Of a DNA stretch of 64,000 nt, positions 28,365 to 36,169 are shown piece after piece (within the stretch, counting starts at the first letter, position 1; each line of letters starts with the position of its first letter). Source of the DNA: Acinetobacter celticus (GTDB taxonomy: Bacteria; Pseudomonadota; Gammaproteobacteria; Pseudomonadales; Moraxellaceae); contig NZ_MBDL01000001.1 of the NCBI RefSeq assembly GCF_001707755.1, forward strand, positions 1-64,000, given 5' to 3'. The position numbers were made by a program, and so were the translations under genes. The notes beneath the pieces were generated by a model that saw only the letters and a list, made by a program, of their open reading frames with translations, had not been told where the DNA came from and searched no databases.

Positions 28365-28737
28365 TGTACTTGCCTGACTTCCATACGGTCTGTCTTATCA
28401 TACCTAATTATGGTTGTATTATGGTCTGACTGACGACCTAGCAAAAATTTGATTCAAATCAAAAGTGGCTTTGTTATCGAAAACTATTCTATCCATTTAA
28501 ACTCGGTCACATCTCAGCCTAAAAAATATTAGCAAGACTGAGTCAAAAGCTGAACATGAACTTACATGAGTGTAAATTCCACCCACTGTAAATGGCATAG
28601 AGAACCACTGACTAAAATAACTTTTATCAATAAGATTGGCTTGCTCTGGAGTATGAACTCAGAAATATAAATATTTGCACTGACAACCTTGCTGGGTTTA
28701 TTGAATTCAATGATTTAAAAAAATCATTATTCATCAC
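28365..28737. other. Intergenic region between the kinase-like gene and the heptanucleotide array
   Basis: About 370 bp of AT-rich DNA upstream of the kinase-like gene. No coding frame or RNA gene is recognisable. It should contain that gene's promoter. Confidence 0.4.
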
Positions 28738-28840
28738 TGATTTGTGATTTGTGATTTGTGATTTGTGATTTGTGATTTGTGATTTGTGATTTGTGATTTG
28801 TGATTTGTGATTTGTGATTTGTGATTTGTGATTTGTGATT
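28738..28840. repeat. Heptanucleotide tandem array (TGATTTG)n, about 14.7 copies
   Basis: The 7-bp unit TGATTTG is repeated without a single mismatch from 28738 to 28835 (14 full copies), plus TGATT to 28840. It is non-coding. It lies 11 bp from the rplT terminator and about 370 bp upstream of the kinase-like gene. Perfect identity implies recent slipped-strand expansion, so copy number probably varies between strains. Confidence 0.97.
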
Positions 28841-28851
28841 AAAAATCATCT

Positions 28852-28884
28852 AAAAAAAAGACCGCTAAAAGCGGTCTTTTTTTT
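28852..28884 (-). terminator. Terminator of rpmI-rplT
   Basis: AAAAAAAAGACCGC / GCGGTCTTTTTTTT with a five-base loop, located 14 nt after the rplT stop. It is almost perfectly symmetric and so could also act on the opposite strand. Confidence 0.92.
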
Positions 28885-28897
28885 AAGTCTTAAAGAC

Positions 28898-29257
28898 TTA
28901 TGCAGCTAATGCATCTTTAGCTTTAGAAGCTAAAGCAGCAAATGCAACTGCGTCATGCATAGCGATGTCTGCAAGTACGCGACGGTCGATGATCACTTGA
29001 GCTTTTTTCAAGCCATTGATCATACGGCTGTACGACAAACCATTTAGACGAGCACCAGCATTGATACGCGCAATCCATAAAGCACGGAATTGACGTTTCT
29101 TTTGACGACGGTCACGGTAAGCATATTGACCTGCTTTAATTACTGCTTGGAACGCTACGCGATAAACACGTGAGCGAGCGCCGTAGTAACCTTTAGCACG
29201 AGCAAGAATTTTTTTATGACGACGATGCGCCTGTACACCACGTTTTACACGAGCCAT
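28898..29257 (-). CDS. rplT: 50S ribosomal protein L20
   Basis: The 119-residue L20 binds 23S rRNA early in 50S assembly. The sequence is canonical: [34 protein letters not shown], then [18 protein letters not shown] and the [18 protein letters not shown] region. It lies 11 nt downstream of rpmI. Unlike in E. coli, infC is not directly upstream: it lies about 3.7 kb away next to thrS. Confidence 0.98.
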   Translation of the reverse strand: MARVKRGVQAHRRHKKILARAKGYYGARSRVYRVAFQAVIKAGQYAYRDRRQKKRQFRALWIARINAGARLNGLSYSRMINGLKKAQVIIDRRVLADIAMHDAVAFAALASKAKDALAA

Positions 29258-29268
29258 TTATAATCTCC

Positions 29269-29463
29269 TTAGATGTATGGGCACATACGGCGAACTGAAG
29301 CAACGTCACTTACGTGAACCATCACACAGCCGCGTAATTGACGAATACGCTTAGCAGATTTTTTGGTCAAAATGTGGCGTTTGAACGCTTGTTTACGCTT
29401 AAAACCGTTAGCAGTCGCTTTAAAGCGTTTAGCTGCACCACGGCGAGTTTTCATCTTAGGCAT
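29269..29463 (-). CDS. rpmI: 50S ribosomal protein L35
   Basis: The 64-residue L35 is very basic, beginning [29 protein letters not shown] and ending VRRMCPYI. It is the first gene of the rpmI-rplT pair, with an AGAGG ribosome-binding site upstream. Since infC is displaced, this pair must have its own promoter in the 29464-29650 region. Confidence 0.98.
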   Translation of the reverse strand: MPKMKTRRGAAKRFKATANGFKRKQAFKRHILTKKSAKRIRQLRGCVMVHVSDVASVRRMCPYI

Positions 29464-30043
29464 AACAACCTCTTTTGAACACCTGTTCGGAACGTCTGCA
29501 CCATTGCAAAAACGACCTGCAGGTAAGGGAGCCAGTATTCTAATGCATCTCTGGTTAAAACAAAAGCATCATCGAAAATTAAAATCTGAATGACGCAAGC
29601 TTAGTGTTCTTTTTTTATAAATATAGCGTGACTAATTTATAAGCCTTTAGACCTTTGCTTTTTACTTTATATCCCTAAAAATAAAATCTCTCTATGAGAC
29701 AAAGCCTTACACTCTTGTGACTGTTCAAGGATTAGGTAGAATCAATTTTGCTTAAACTCAGCCCTCTTACTATAAAAAATGATTGTGGTCTATTTACTGT
29801 ATCAAACCACCCAAAACTTGCTGATCTTAAGTTTAATGGGTTTGGCCAAAATCACTTCCTTTATTGCTTGGTCATTATGAGGTGAGTATTTTGCCAATCG
29901 CTTCAATTTTGCTATCTACAGCATCGCAAGCACAGAAAAATAAGCATTATTTAAAATTTACACTTGCCAGTATTTTCATTTCAGGAAATACTGCGCTTCA
30001 ATATTGACCAATGCTCCTCTTCGAGTGATTGAAGACCTATTCT
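29464..30043. other. Intergenic region between rpmI and the TonB-C-like gene, possible gene remnant
   Basis: About 580 bp without a convincing gene. The left part must hold the rpmI-rplT promoter. Around 29740-30010 two short rightward frames remain open: one ends with TGA at 29881-29883. A 41-codon GTG-started frame (29882-30007) encodes a hydrophobic segment (ILPIASILLST ... FTLASIFISG). Neither has a ribosome-binding site. They could be a decayed membrane-protein gene, but this is weak. Confidence 0.3.
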
Positions 30044-30784
30044 ATGAAAAAAATTCTGTGCTTATCTGTCCTAGTTAGCCTCCCGCTGAGCGCAGCCTAC
30101 AGTGCTTCACCTAAAAAAATGCATCAACTACCCACACAAATTGTTGAAGTTTCACCCACCCACTTAACCACTCGTATTCAATGGGCCAAATTTCCTCAAC
30201 CCAAATACAGTAATGAAGATTTAAACCAAAAAAATCGTGCCGCCATTATTCGAGTGTTTGCCGATCAAGATGGCAATGTACAAGAAGCAACCATTCAGGA
30301 AAGCACAGGAATTAAAAGTTTAGATCAGATTTTAATTCGTGCTGTCGAAAAAGCCGAAGTGAAACCGCACATTGAAGATGGTCAACCTGCTCCACTGATT
30401 GGCTACCAAGCTTTTAATTTAAAATTGACCGCAAAAAATCAGAACAACTGTGACTATCAATTTGATTCTAAAAACTGGATTGCACAACAAAACGATAAAA
30501 AGACCCCGTTCCAATATGTACAGCAGCCTCAACTGGAGCTCAATTCGGCCCAATTAAATGGTCACGACCGTAAAGTGAAATTTAGCTTTAAAACCGATAA
30601 ACATGGTCAGGTGAAAAAAGTGAAAATTAAGCAAGGTTCGGGTCTTTATGCTTTAGACCAAAATGTTGCACAAGCTGTTTCTGGTAGCCAAATTGCAGTG
30701 AAACGTACTGCCCGCACTTTATGGTTATATAAGAAAGCTCATTTCAAAGATGAGATTCAATTTAAATTGGATGCTTGCCAATAA
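30044..30784 (+). CDS. Secreted protein with two TonB C-terminal-like domains
   Basis: A 246-residue protein with a clear signal peptide (KKILCLSVLVSLPLSAAYS) and no membrane anchor afterwards. A first TonB-C-like module spans about residues 45-135 (KFPQPKYSNEDL ... RVFADQDGNVQEATIQESTGIKSLDQILIRAVEKAEVKP). A second, more diverged one is at about 170-246 (VKFSFKTDKHGQVKKVKIKQGSGLYALDQNVAQAV). Canonical TonB has one such domain tethered to the inner membrane. This soluble tandem version may bind TonB-box peptides or other periplasmic partners. Start at ATG 30044; a TTG at 30029 adds five residues before the signal peptide. Function is unknown. Confidence 0.75.
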   Translation: MKKILCLSVLVSLPLSAAYSASPKKMHQLPTQIVEVSPTHLTTRIQWAKFPQPKYSNEDLNQKNRAAIIRVFADQDGNVQEATIQESTGIKSLDQILIRAVEKAEVKPHIEDGQPAPLIGYQAFNLKLTAKNQNNCDYQFDSKNWIAQQNDKKTPFQYVQQPQLELNSAQLNGHDRKVKFSFKTDKHGQVKKVKIKQGSGLYALDQNVAQAVSGSQIAVKRTARTLWLYKKAHFKDEIQFKLDACQ

Positions 30785-30800
30785 TCTTAAAACTAAGAAT

Positions 30801-30834
30801 AAAAAACCGAAGTATTTATCTTCGGTTTTTTATT
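30801..30834 (+). terminator. Terminator after the TonB-C-like gene
   Basis: AAAAAACCGAAG / CTTCGGTTTTTT with a seven-base loop. The A-tract on the other side means it may also terminate the leftward YqaA-region transcript. Confidence 0.9.
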
Positions 30835-30868
30835 TCAAATCATCTTAAATATTAAATTTCGAAACACT

Positions 30869-31291
30869 TTAAAATAATCTATAAGCACCATAAATAAATA
30901 GATAACGACCAATTTTAGCAATGCTCACCATCAATAAAAAACGCAGAAAATTCTCTTTCAGTAGCCCTGAAATTAAAGTAATAGGATCGCCAATAACTGG
31001 TACCCAACTCAGCAATAATGACCAAAATCCATATTTTTGGTACATATTTTGAGCCCGCCGAATTTTATCTTCAGAAACAGGAAACCACTTTTTATTTTTA
31101 TATTGTTCTATTCTTTGTCCTAGCCACCAGTTAACACAAGACCCTAAAATATTCCCTACACTGGCCACAGCAATTAACATGACCACTGAAAAATGACTAT
31201 TGATCAGTAGGCCAAGTAATACTGCTTCAGACTGTAAAGGCAATAAAGTCGCGGCACCAAAAGCAGACAAAAACAATAAAAATAGGCTCAT
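30869..31291 (-). CDS. YqaA family (DedA-like, SNARE-associated Golgi) membrane protein
   Basis: The 140-residue protein has about four membrane segments and the VTT/DedA-like core. Features are an N-terminal re-entrant-like ATLLPLQSEAVLLGLL, the GNILGSCVNWWLGQRIEQYK segment, and the SWVPVIGDPITLISGLLKENFLRFLL motif with the conserved Gly-Asp-Pro. DedA-superfamily members flip lipid carriers; YqaA-type short versions lack a proven substrate. It follows the small membrane protein gene by 10 nt and forms a leftward run with it and the GST gene. Confidence 0.85.
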   Translation of the reverse strand: MSLFLLFLSAFGAATLLPLQSEAVLLGLLINSHFSVVMLIAVASVGNILGSCVNWWLGQRIEQYKNKKWFPVSEDKIRRAQNMYQKYGFWSLLLSWVPVIGDPITLISGLLKENFLRFLLMVSIAKIGRYLFIYGAYRLF

Positions 31292-31301
31292 AAATTAAAG
31301 C

Positions 31302-31586
31302 TTAAAGGCCCAACTGTTTTTTGGTTTTACGGTATTCTGCAGTCGACCAAAATATCATCACCACAATGACTAAAATCCGTGACCATGTATACCGCGACGC
31401 AATAGGTTGCAGTATCTCATGCAATACCACTTGGTCTTTACTGTTCGCAGCTTCTGCCAATTGTTGAATATGCACAGCCTCTGCAATAAACAGCATTAAA
31501 CACAAAGCAATACCTGCAATAATCGCAAAATAAACCCGCGGATTACGTTCAACAATTTTAGTTAAATTTAGAAAAAATATTGTCAT
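31302..31586 (-). CDS. Small two-helix membrane protein of unknown function
   Basis: I call the 94-residue version starting at ATG 31586 (MTIFFLNLTKIVERNPRVYF). It has two membrane segments (about 20-38 and 70-85) with a periplasmic-sized loop between them and a basic C-terminal tail (RKTKKQLGL). The open frame extends upstream to 31670, but that stretch is occupied by the terminator hairpin of the GST gene, and GGATGG precedes the shorter start. No family recognised. Confidence 0.6.
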   Translation of the reverse strand: MTIFFLNLTKIVERNPRVYFAIIAGIALCLMLFIAEAVHIQQLAEAANSKDQVVLHEILQPIASRYTWSRILVIVVMIFWSTAEYRKTKKQLGL

Positions 31587-31600
31587 AAAACCATCCAATA

Positions 31601-31632
31601 AAAAAACCACCGCAGTATGGGGTGGTTTTCGT
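31601..31632 (-). terminator. Terminator of the GST gene
   Basis: On the minus strand AAACCACC-CCATACTGC-GGTGGTTT is followed by a T-tract, about 45 nt after the GST stop and upstream of the small membrane protein start. The downstream genes may therefore depend on read-through or their own promoter. Confidence 0.8.
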
Positions 31633-31674
31633 TCTTTTGCGCATCTTAGCACAACTACATAGTGAAGCATGTAA

Positions 31675-32292
31675 TCAAACTTGTATCGCCAAGGCTTTCT
31701 GCACCGCTGGGCGGGAGGTTAAGCGCTCTATATACTCTTTTACATAAGGATAATCGTCGAGCTGAATTTGTTGCCATTCATGACGTAAAAGCCACGGCAA
31801 AATGGCCATATCTGCAATAGAATATTCACCCGCCACATATTTTTGACCAATCAACTGATTATTCAATACTTTATATAAACGTTTGCTTTCATTAATATAG
31901 CGCTCGGTTGCATAAGGAATACGCTCTGGTGCAAACCGACTAAAATGATGATTTTGTCCTAACATCGGCCCCAAACCACCCATTTGCCACATTAACCATT
32001 GTTCAACCTCAACACGCTCAAACTCATCTTCAGGATAGAATAAGCCGGTTTTGCGACCTAAATACTGCAAAATCGCACCCGACTCAAAAACTGAAATAGG
32101 CTCACCACGTGGACCATGCTGATCCACAATTGCAGGGATTTTATTATTCGGTGATATCTTTAGAAAATCAGGTTGAAATTGATCATTTTCTAAAATATTA
32201 ATGGGAAAAATCTGATAATCCAAGGCCATTTCTTCTAGGGCAATGGTAATTTTATGTCCGTTGGGTGTTCCCCAATAGTACAAATCTATCAT
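31675..32292 (-). CDS. Glutathione S-transferase family protein (YfcG/Ure2p-like)
   Basis: A 205-residue GST. The N-terminal thioredoxin-like domain (1-80) starts DLYYWGTPNGHKITIALEE, has the cis-Pro NNKIPAIVD and the glutathione-binding ESGAILQYL. The C-terminal helical domain contains WLMWQMGGLGPMLGQNHHF, and the TPNGHK active-site Asn typifies the Nu/YfcG group. Those enzymes show disulfide-bond reductase activity on glutathione adducts. The natural substrate is unknown. Confidence 0.88.
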   Translation of the reverse strand: MIDLYYWGTPNGHKITIALEEMALDYQIFPINILENDQFQPDFLKISPNNKIPAIVDQHGPRGEPISVFESGAILQYLGRKTGLFYPEDEFERVEVEQWLMWQMGGLGPMLGQNHHFSRFAPERIPYATERYINESKRLYKVLNNQLIGQKYVAGEYSIADMAILPWLLRHEWQQIQLDDYPYVKEYIERLTSRPAVQKALAIQV

Positions 32293-32478
32293 GTGGCAAT
32301 CCTATTCCTCTTCTCGTTTTCGTTCATATTTTCGAGGTTTCATACTGCTTATAGCACGATTCTAGTCGAGAAACATTAAGTTAAACTGAAATTGGAATCT
32401 TAAAATTGGCAGAGTCGACCTGATATAAACCACGCCATCATCAATACCATAAAATTTAAAAAAATCTTTATTTTTAGT

Positions 32479-32506
32479 CTTGAAATTTTATTGTGCATCC
32501 AAATAT
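32479..32506 (+). promoter_or_regulatory. Candidate sigma-32 heat-shock promoter of hsp20
   Basis: CTTGAAA (32479-32485), an exact -35 match for sigma-32, then 13 bp, then CCAAATAT (32499-32506), which matches five of the seven defined positions of the -10 consensus CCCCATNT. It would start a transcript with a 5' UTR of about 100 nt. Confidence 0.5.
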
Positions 32507-32587
32507 TAAAAGTACAGCAATGATCGACACAAGTTATTGCTGTGACAACCATGCTAATTAAGTCGCATAGGCTGCTTATTTATATCA

Positions 32588-32607
32588 CTTTTCCAAAATA
32601 TCGGAGG
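32588..32607 (+). promoter_or_regulatory. Candidate fourU-type RNA thermometer masking the hsp20 ribosome-binding site
   Basis: CUUUUCC (32588-32594) can pair with the Shine-Dalgarno GGAGG (32603-32607) through C-G, C-G, U-A, U-G, U-G across an eight-base AU-rich loop. A weak, U-rich helix over the ribosome-binding site is the defining layout of fourU thermometers. It is inferred only from base pairing. Confidence 0.35.
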
Positions 32608-32615
32608 TTTTATCA

Positions 32616-33068
32616 ATGAGTAATTTAAGCTTAATGCCATTATTCCGTCGCAGTATTGGTTTTGACCGTTTAAACGATTTATTTGATCACGCCATGCTCA
32701 GTGAAACACCGCATTACCCAGCGTACAATATTGAAAAAATCGGGGAAGACCATTACCGAATTGTCGTGGCAGCCACTGGTTTCAACCATGACGAACTTAG
32801 CATCGATTTAGAAAATCAGGTGCTCCGTATTTCTGGTAAACACGCAGATCAAGGTGAAGACAAGTATGCGGAATTCCTACATCAAGGCATTACACGTCGT
32901 TCATTTCAATTATCTTTACGTTTAGATGAACACATTGAAGTACAAGATGCCCATTACGAAAATGGTTTACTCACTATTCAATTACAGCGGATTATTCCAG
33001 AAGAAAAAGCACCACGCCAAATTCCAATTCAACAAAAGGTATTGGCAAACAAAAACACTTCGGAATAA
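32616..33068 (+). CDS. ibpA: Small heat-shock protein, Hsp20/IbpA type
   Basis: This 150-residue ATP-independent holdase chaperone has the N-terminal LFRRSIGFDRLNDLFDHA of IbpA proteins. An alpha-crystallin domain spans about residues 35-125 (YPAYNIEKIGEDHYRIVVAATGF ... ITRRSFQLSLRLDEHIEVQDAHYENGLLTIQLQR), with a short C-terminal extension. The C-terminal I-x-I-type contact motif is present as IPI. It follows a good CGGAGG ribosome-binding site. Heat induction is inferred from the promoter and leader described separately. Confidence 0.92.
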   Translation: MSNLSLMPLFRRSIGFDRLNDLFDHAMLSETPHYPAYNIEKIGEDHYRIVVAATGFNHDELSIDLENQVLRISGKHADQGEDKYAEFLHQGITRRSFQLSLRLDEHIEVQDAHYENGLLTIQLQRIIPEEKAPRQIPIQQKVLANKNTSE

Positions 33069-33080
33069 TTGAACTACCAA

Positions 33081-33115
33081 ATAAAAAAGCACTGCGAATG
33101 CAGTGCTTTTTTATT
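33081..33115. terminator. Bidirectional terminator between hsp20 and infC
   Basis: ATAAAAAAGCACTGC / GCAGTGCTTTTTTAT around a GAAT loop, serving the converging hsp20 and infC transcripts. Confidence 0.93.
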
Positions 33116-33130
33116 GTCAATACAGAATGC

Positions 33131-33679
33131 TTATTTGCGTTTTTTAGGACCCAAAAGCATACCCATTTGACGACCTTCCATTTTCGGTGCTTGTTCAACA
33201 ATGCCGTATTCAACCACGTCAGCTTCAATTTTTTGCAATTGAGCAAGACCAAGCTGTTGATGCGCCATCTCACGACCACGGAAACGTAAGGTAATTTTTA
33301 CCTTGTTGCCTTCTTCAAGGAACTTGACGATGGCACGTAATTTAACGTTGTAATCACCGACATCAGTACCTGGGCGCAATTTGATTTCTTTCACCTGGAC
33401 TTGATGCTGTTTTTTCTTCGCTTCTTTCTGCTTTTGCTTTAGATCAAACAAATGCTTGTTAAAATCCATGATTTTACATACAGGTGGCTCAGCATTTGCA
33501 ACGATCTCGACTAAGTCAAGATCGACGCTTTCAGCAGCACGCACTGCGTCTGCAAGGCTGACAATACCTTTTTGTTCACCATTTTCGTCTACAAGACGAA
33601 CTTCTTTCGCACGAATTTCATCATTCAAGGCAGGACGGTTTGATTTTCCGCCCTGTTGATTACGGTCAGGCTGTTTAAT
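33131..33679 (-). CDS. infC: Translation initiation factor IF-3 (AUU start)
   Basis: IF3, 182 residues, controls start-codon and initiator-tRNA fidelity on the 30S subunit. I place the start at ATT 33679: the frame reads through [23 protein letters not shown], the usual IF3 N-terminus. A GGAG ribosome-binding site, embedded in the last thrS codons, lies 8 nt before the ATT, and no ATG exists at the right place. A TTG at 33628 would remove 17 conserved residues. The N-domain (1-78), the linker ([13 protein letters not shown]) and the C-domain ([31 protein letters not shown]) are all intact. Only 5 nt separate it from thrS. AUU initiation underlies IF3 autoregulation in E. coli. Confidence 0.94.
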   Translation of the reverse strand: MKQPDRNQQGGKSNRPALNDEIRAKEVRLVDENGEQKGIVSLADAVRAAESVDLDLVEIVANAEPPVCKIMDFNKHLFDLKQKQKEAKKKQHQVQVKEIKLRPGTDVGDYNVKLRAIVKFLEEGNKVKITLRFRGREMAHQQLGLAQLQKIEADVVEYGIVEQAPKMEGRQMGMLLGPKKRK

Positions 33680-33684
33680 CGCTG

Positions 33685-35607
33685 TTACTCCACAATGTAC
33701 CGGCCGCGTTCGGCAACGGCTACTTTCACTAAGTCAACGAAAGCATCGATTGACATAGTACCTAAATTTGTTCCTGAGCGGGTACGTACGTTGACAGTAC
33801 CTTCCTCTACTTCTCGATCCCCAAGAACCAATAAGTAAGGAATACGCTCTAAGGTGCGTTCACGAATCTTAAAGCCGATTTTCTCATTTCTCAAGTCAGA
33901 AATAGCTCGAATACCATTTTCTTTAAGTTTTGCGACCACTGACTCACATGCTTCCGCTTGAGAATCGGTAATATTCATGACACATACTTGCACTGGTGAC
34001 AACCATGGTGGCATAAAGCCCGCATAGTGTTCAATAAGTATACCAATAAAACGCTCGAAGCTGCCAAGTATTGCACGATGAAGCATCACTGGCTGATCAC
34101 GATCGTTATCTTCAGTAACATACGATGCATCTAAGCGTTCTGGCAAATTGAAGTCACATTGGATTGTACCACATTGCCATACACGGCCTAAGCAGTCTTT
34201 CAAAGAGAATTCAATTTTTGGACCATAGAATGCGCCTTCACCTGGTTGAAGATCCCATTCAAGGCCTGCCGCATCTAAAGCATCTGCCAAAGATTTTTCA
34301 GCCACGTCCCAAAGTTTATCATCACCCACACGTTTTTCTGGACGGGTTGATAATTTCATTTGCACTTCTTCAAAGCCAAAATCTTTATACACATCTAAAG
34401 TGAGTTTAATGAAATCGGCAACTTCTTTACCAATTTGTTCAGTGGTACAGAAAATATGTGCATCATCTTGAGTAAAACCGCGAACACGCATAATGCCATG
34501 CAATGAACCTGATGGTTCGTTACGGTGACATGAACCAAATTCTGCCAAACGAATTGGCAAATCACGGTAAGATTTTAAGCCTTGGTTAAAGACTTGCACG
34601 TGACATGGGCAGTTCATTGGTTTTACCGCATAATTACGGTTTTCCGAATGGGTCGTAAACATGTTGTCTGCATAGTTTGCAGCATGTCCAGATTTTTCCC
34701 AAAGCGTGAAATCCACCACTTGCGGTGTACGAATTTCAAGGTAACCATTATCTTGTTGCACTTTACGCATGTACTGTTCAAGCACTTGGTAAATGGTCCA
34801 ACCATTCGGATGCCAGAACACCATACCCGGTGCTTCTTCTTGCATATGGAACAAGTCTAGAGCTTTACCAATTTTACGGTGATCGCGTTTTTCTGCTTCT
34901 TCAATACGTTTAACATAAGCAGCCAACTGTTTTTTGTCTGCCCACGCTGTACCGTAAATACGTTGTAGCTGTTCATTCTTCGCATCACCACGCCAGTAAG
35001 CGCCTGACATTTTAGTCAATTTGAATGCTTTTAAAAATTTAGTATTTGGGACGTGTGGGCCGCGACACATATCCAAATAATCTTGATGATAGTACAAGCC
35101 CATTTGTGTTTCTTCAGGCATGTCCGCAATCAAACGTAACTTATAATCTTCGCCACGTGCTGTAAATTCTGCAATCACCTCATCACGCGGTGTCATTTTT
35201 TTAATGACATCATAATCTTGATCGATGAGCTTTTTCATGCGCGCTTCGATGGCGGCCATATCTTCTGGCGTAAATGGTTTTACACTAAAAATATCGTAAT
35301 AGAAGCCATCTTCAATGACAGGGCCAATTACCATTTTCGCTTCTGGGAACAATTGCTTAACCGCATGACCCACCAAATGCGCGCAAGAATGGCGAATAAT
35401 TTCGACACCTTCGTCATCTTTTGGAGTAATAATTTGCAAAGTTGCATCCGCGGTAATTAAGTCAGATGCGTCAACTAAACGTCCATCAACTTTCCCTGCA
35501 ACTGTATTTTTTGCAAGACCAGGGCCGATGCTTTGAGCAACTTCCATCACAGATACGGCGTGATCAAATTCTTTTTGATCGCCATTTGGCAAAGTGATAA
35601 TTGGCAT
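33685..35607 (-). CDS. thrS: Threonyl-tRNA synthetase
   Basis: The 640-residue enzyme has an N-terminal TGS domain (1-62), the editing domain with [16 protein letters not shown] (about 73-88), and the class II core. The zinc ligands lie in the [10 protein letters not shown] region, motif 2 is [35 protein letters not shown], and motif 3 is [18 protein letters not shown]. The anticodon-binding domain closes the protein. It forms a unit with infC. Autoregulation through a tRNA-like operator is known in E. coli, but I cannot verify such a structure here. Confidence 0.98.
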   Translation of the reverse strand: MPIITLPNGDQKEFDHAVSVMEVAQSIGPGLAKNTVAGKVDGRLVDASDLITADATLQIITPKDDEGVEIIRHSCAHLVGHAVKQLFPEAKMVIGPVIEDGFYYDIFSVKPFTPEDMAAIEARMKKLIDQDYDVIKKMTPRDEVIAEFTARGEDYKLRLIADMPEETQMGLYYHQDYLDMCRGPHVPNTKFLKAFKLTKMSGAYWRGDAKNEQLQRIYGTAWADKKQLAAYVKRIEEAEKRDHRKIGKALDLFHMQEEAPGMVFWHPNGWTIYQVLEQYMRKVQQDNGYLEIRTPQVVDFTLWEKSGHAANYADNMFTTHSENRNYAVKPMNCPCHVQVFNQGLKSYRDLPIRLAEFGSCHRNEPSGSLHGIMRVRGFTQDDAHIFCTTEQIGKEVADFIKLTLDVYKDFGFEEVQMKLSTRPEKRVGDDKLWDVAEKSLADALDAAGLEWDLQPGEGAFYGPKIEFSLKDCLGRVWQCGTIQCDFNLPERLDASYVTEDNDRDQPVMLHRAILGSFERFIGILIEHYAGFMPPWLSPVQVCVMNITDSQAEACESVVAKLKENGIRAISDLRNEKIGFKIRERTLERIPYLLVLGDREVEEGTVNVRTRSGTNLGTMSIDAFVDLVKVAVAERGRYIVE

Positions 35608-36169
35608 AAAAAATCCTTAAGGAGTGATGCCCCGTACAATGGAGCATGTCACCGCGAGATTATGATCGAGGCTAAAGCCTCAAAAGATAAAAACGGTGGA
35701 TAAATAAAAATCGACTCAAATTTTACACGCCTTAGCCGAATGATTAAACCTTTTCGGCCTAAAAAAACTTTTTTATGCATTTTTCAGCTTTTTTAGTACA
35801 TTTAAACAGCAAAAAAATTTGAAATACTCAAATGGCTCTTCATTTTCAATCATCCTGATTCACGCTTGCGTCCTAACCGCATTTTTTAATGATTATTTTT
35901 CAATCAATTTACAATTCATCAAACAACATGAAAGAGATTGCTTTTATTTTAAAAAAGAACATTTTTTGCACTAAATTGTTTATCATCAAAAATCAAACAA
36001 TAGAACCAAGGCGTTCAATATTGGCAAATTATGATTTTAAAATTTGTTTTATATCAATAAATTAAAAAAATTAGTATAAATGCTCGACTAAAGCATTAAT
36101 GCAAAATAGCTTTAGACTGAATATTGTTAAGCCAATGACAAAAATGAATACAGATATGGAGTTTCTGAC
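35608..36169. other. Divergent intergenic region between thrS and the acyl-CoA synthetase
   Basis: 562 bp, strongly AT-rich, with no supportable coding frame. It contains the thrS promoter and leader (35608 to about 35750) and the promoter of the acyl-CoA synthetase. A TATAAAT-like box near 36075 is a candidate -10. Confidence 0.4.

Larger units (their letters stand above)
32293..32615. other. Divergent region between the GST gene and hsp20
   Basis: A 323-bp AT-rich interval holding the leftward GST promoter and the rightward heat-shock promoter and leader listed separately. No coding frame is visible. Confidence 0.5.

Noticed and set aside
31587..31670. N-terminal extension of the small membrane protein to 31670
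   Set aside because: The stretch is the terminator hairpin of the GST gene and lacks a ribosome-binding site; the ATG at 31586 is better supported.
33628..33630. TTG as the infC start
   Set aside because: It would delete 17 conserved residues; the ATT at 33679 has the proper ribosome-binding site and full IF3 N-terminus.
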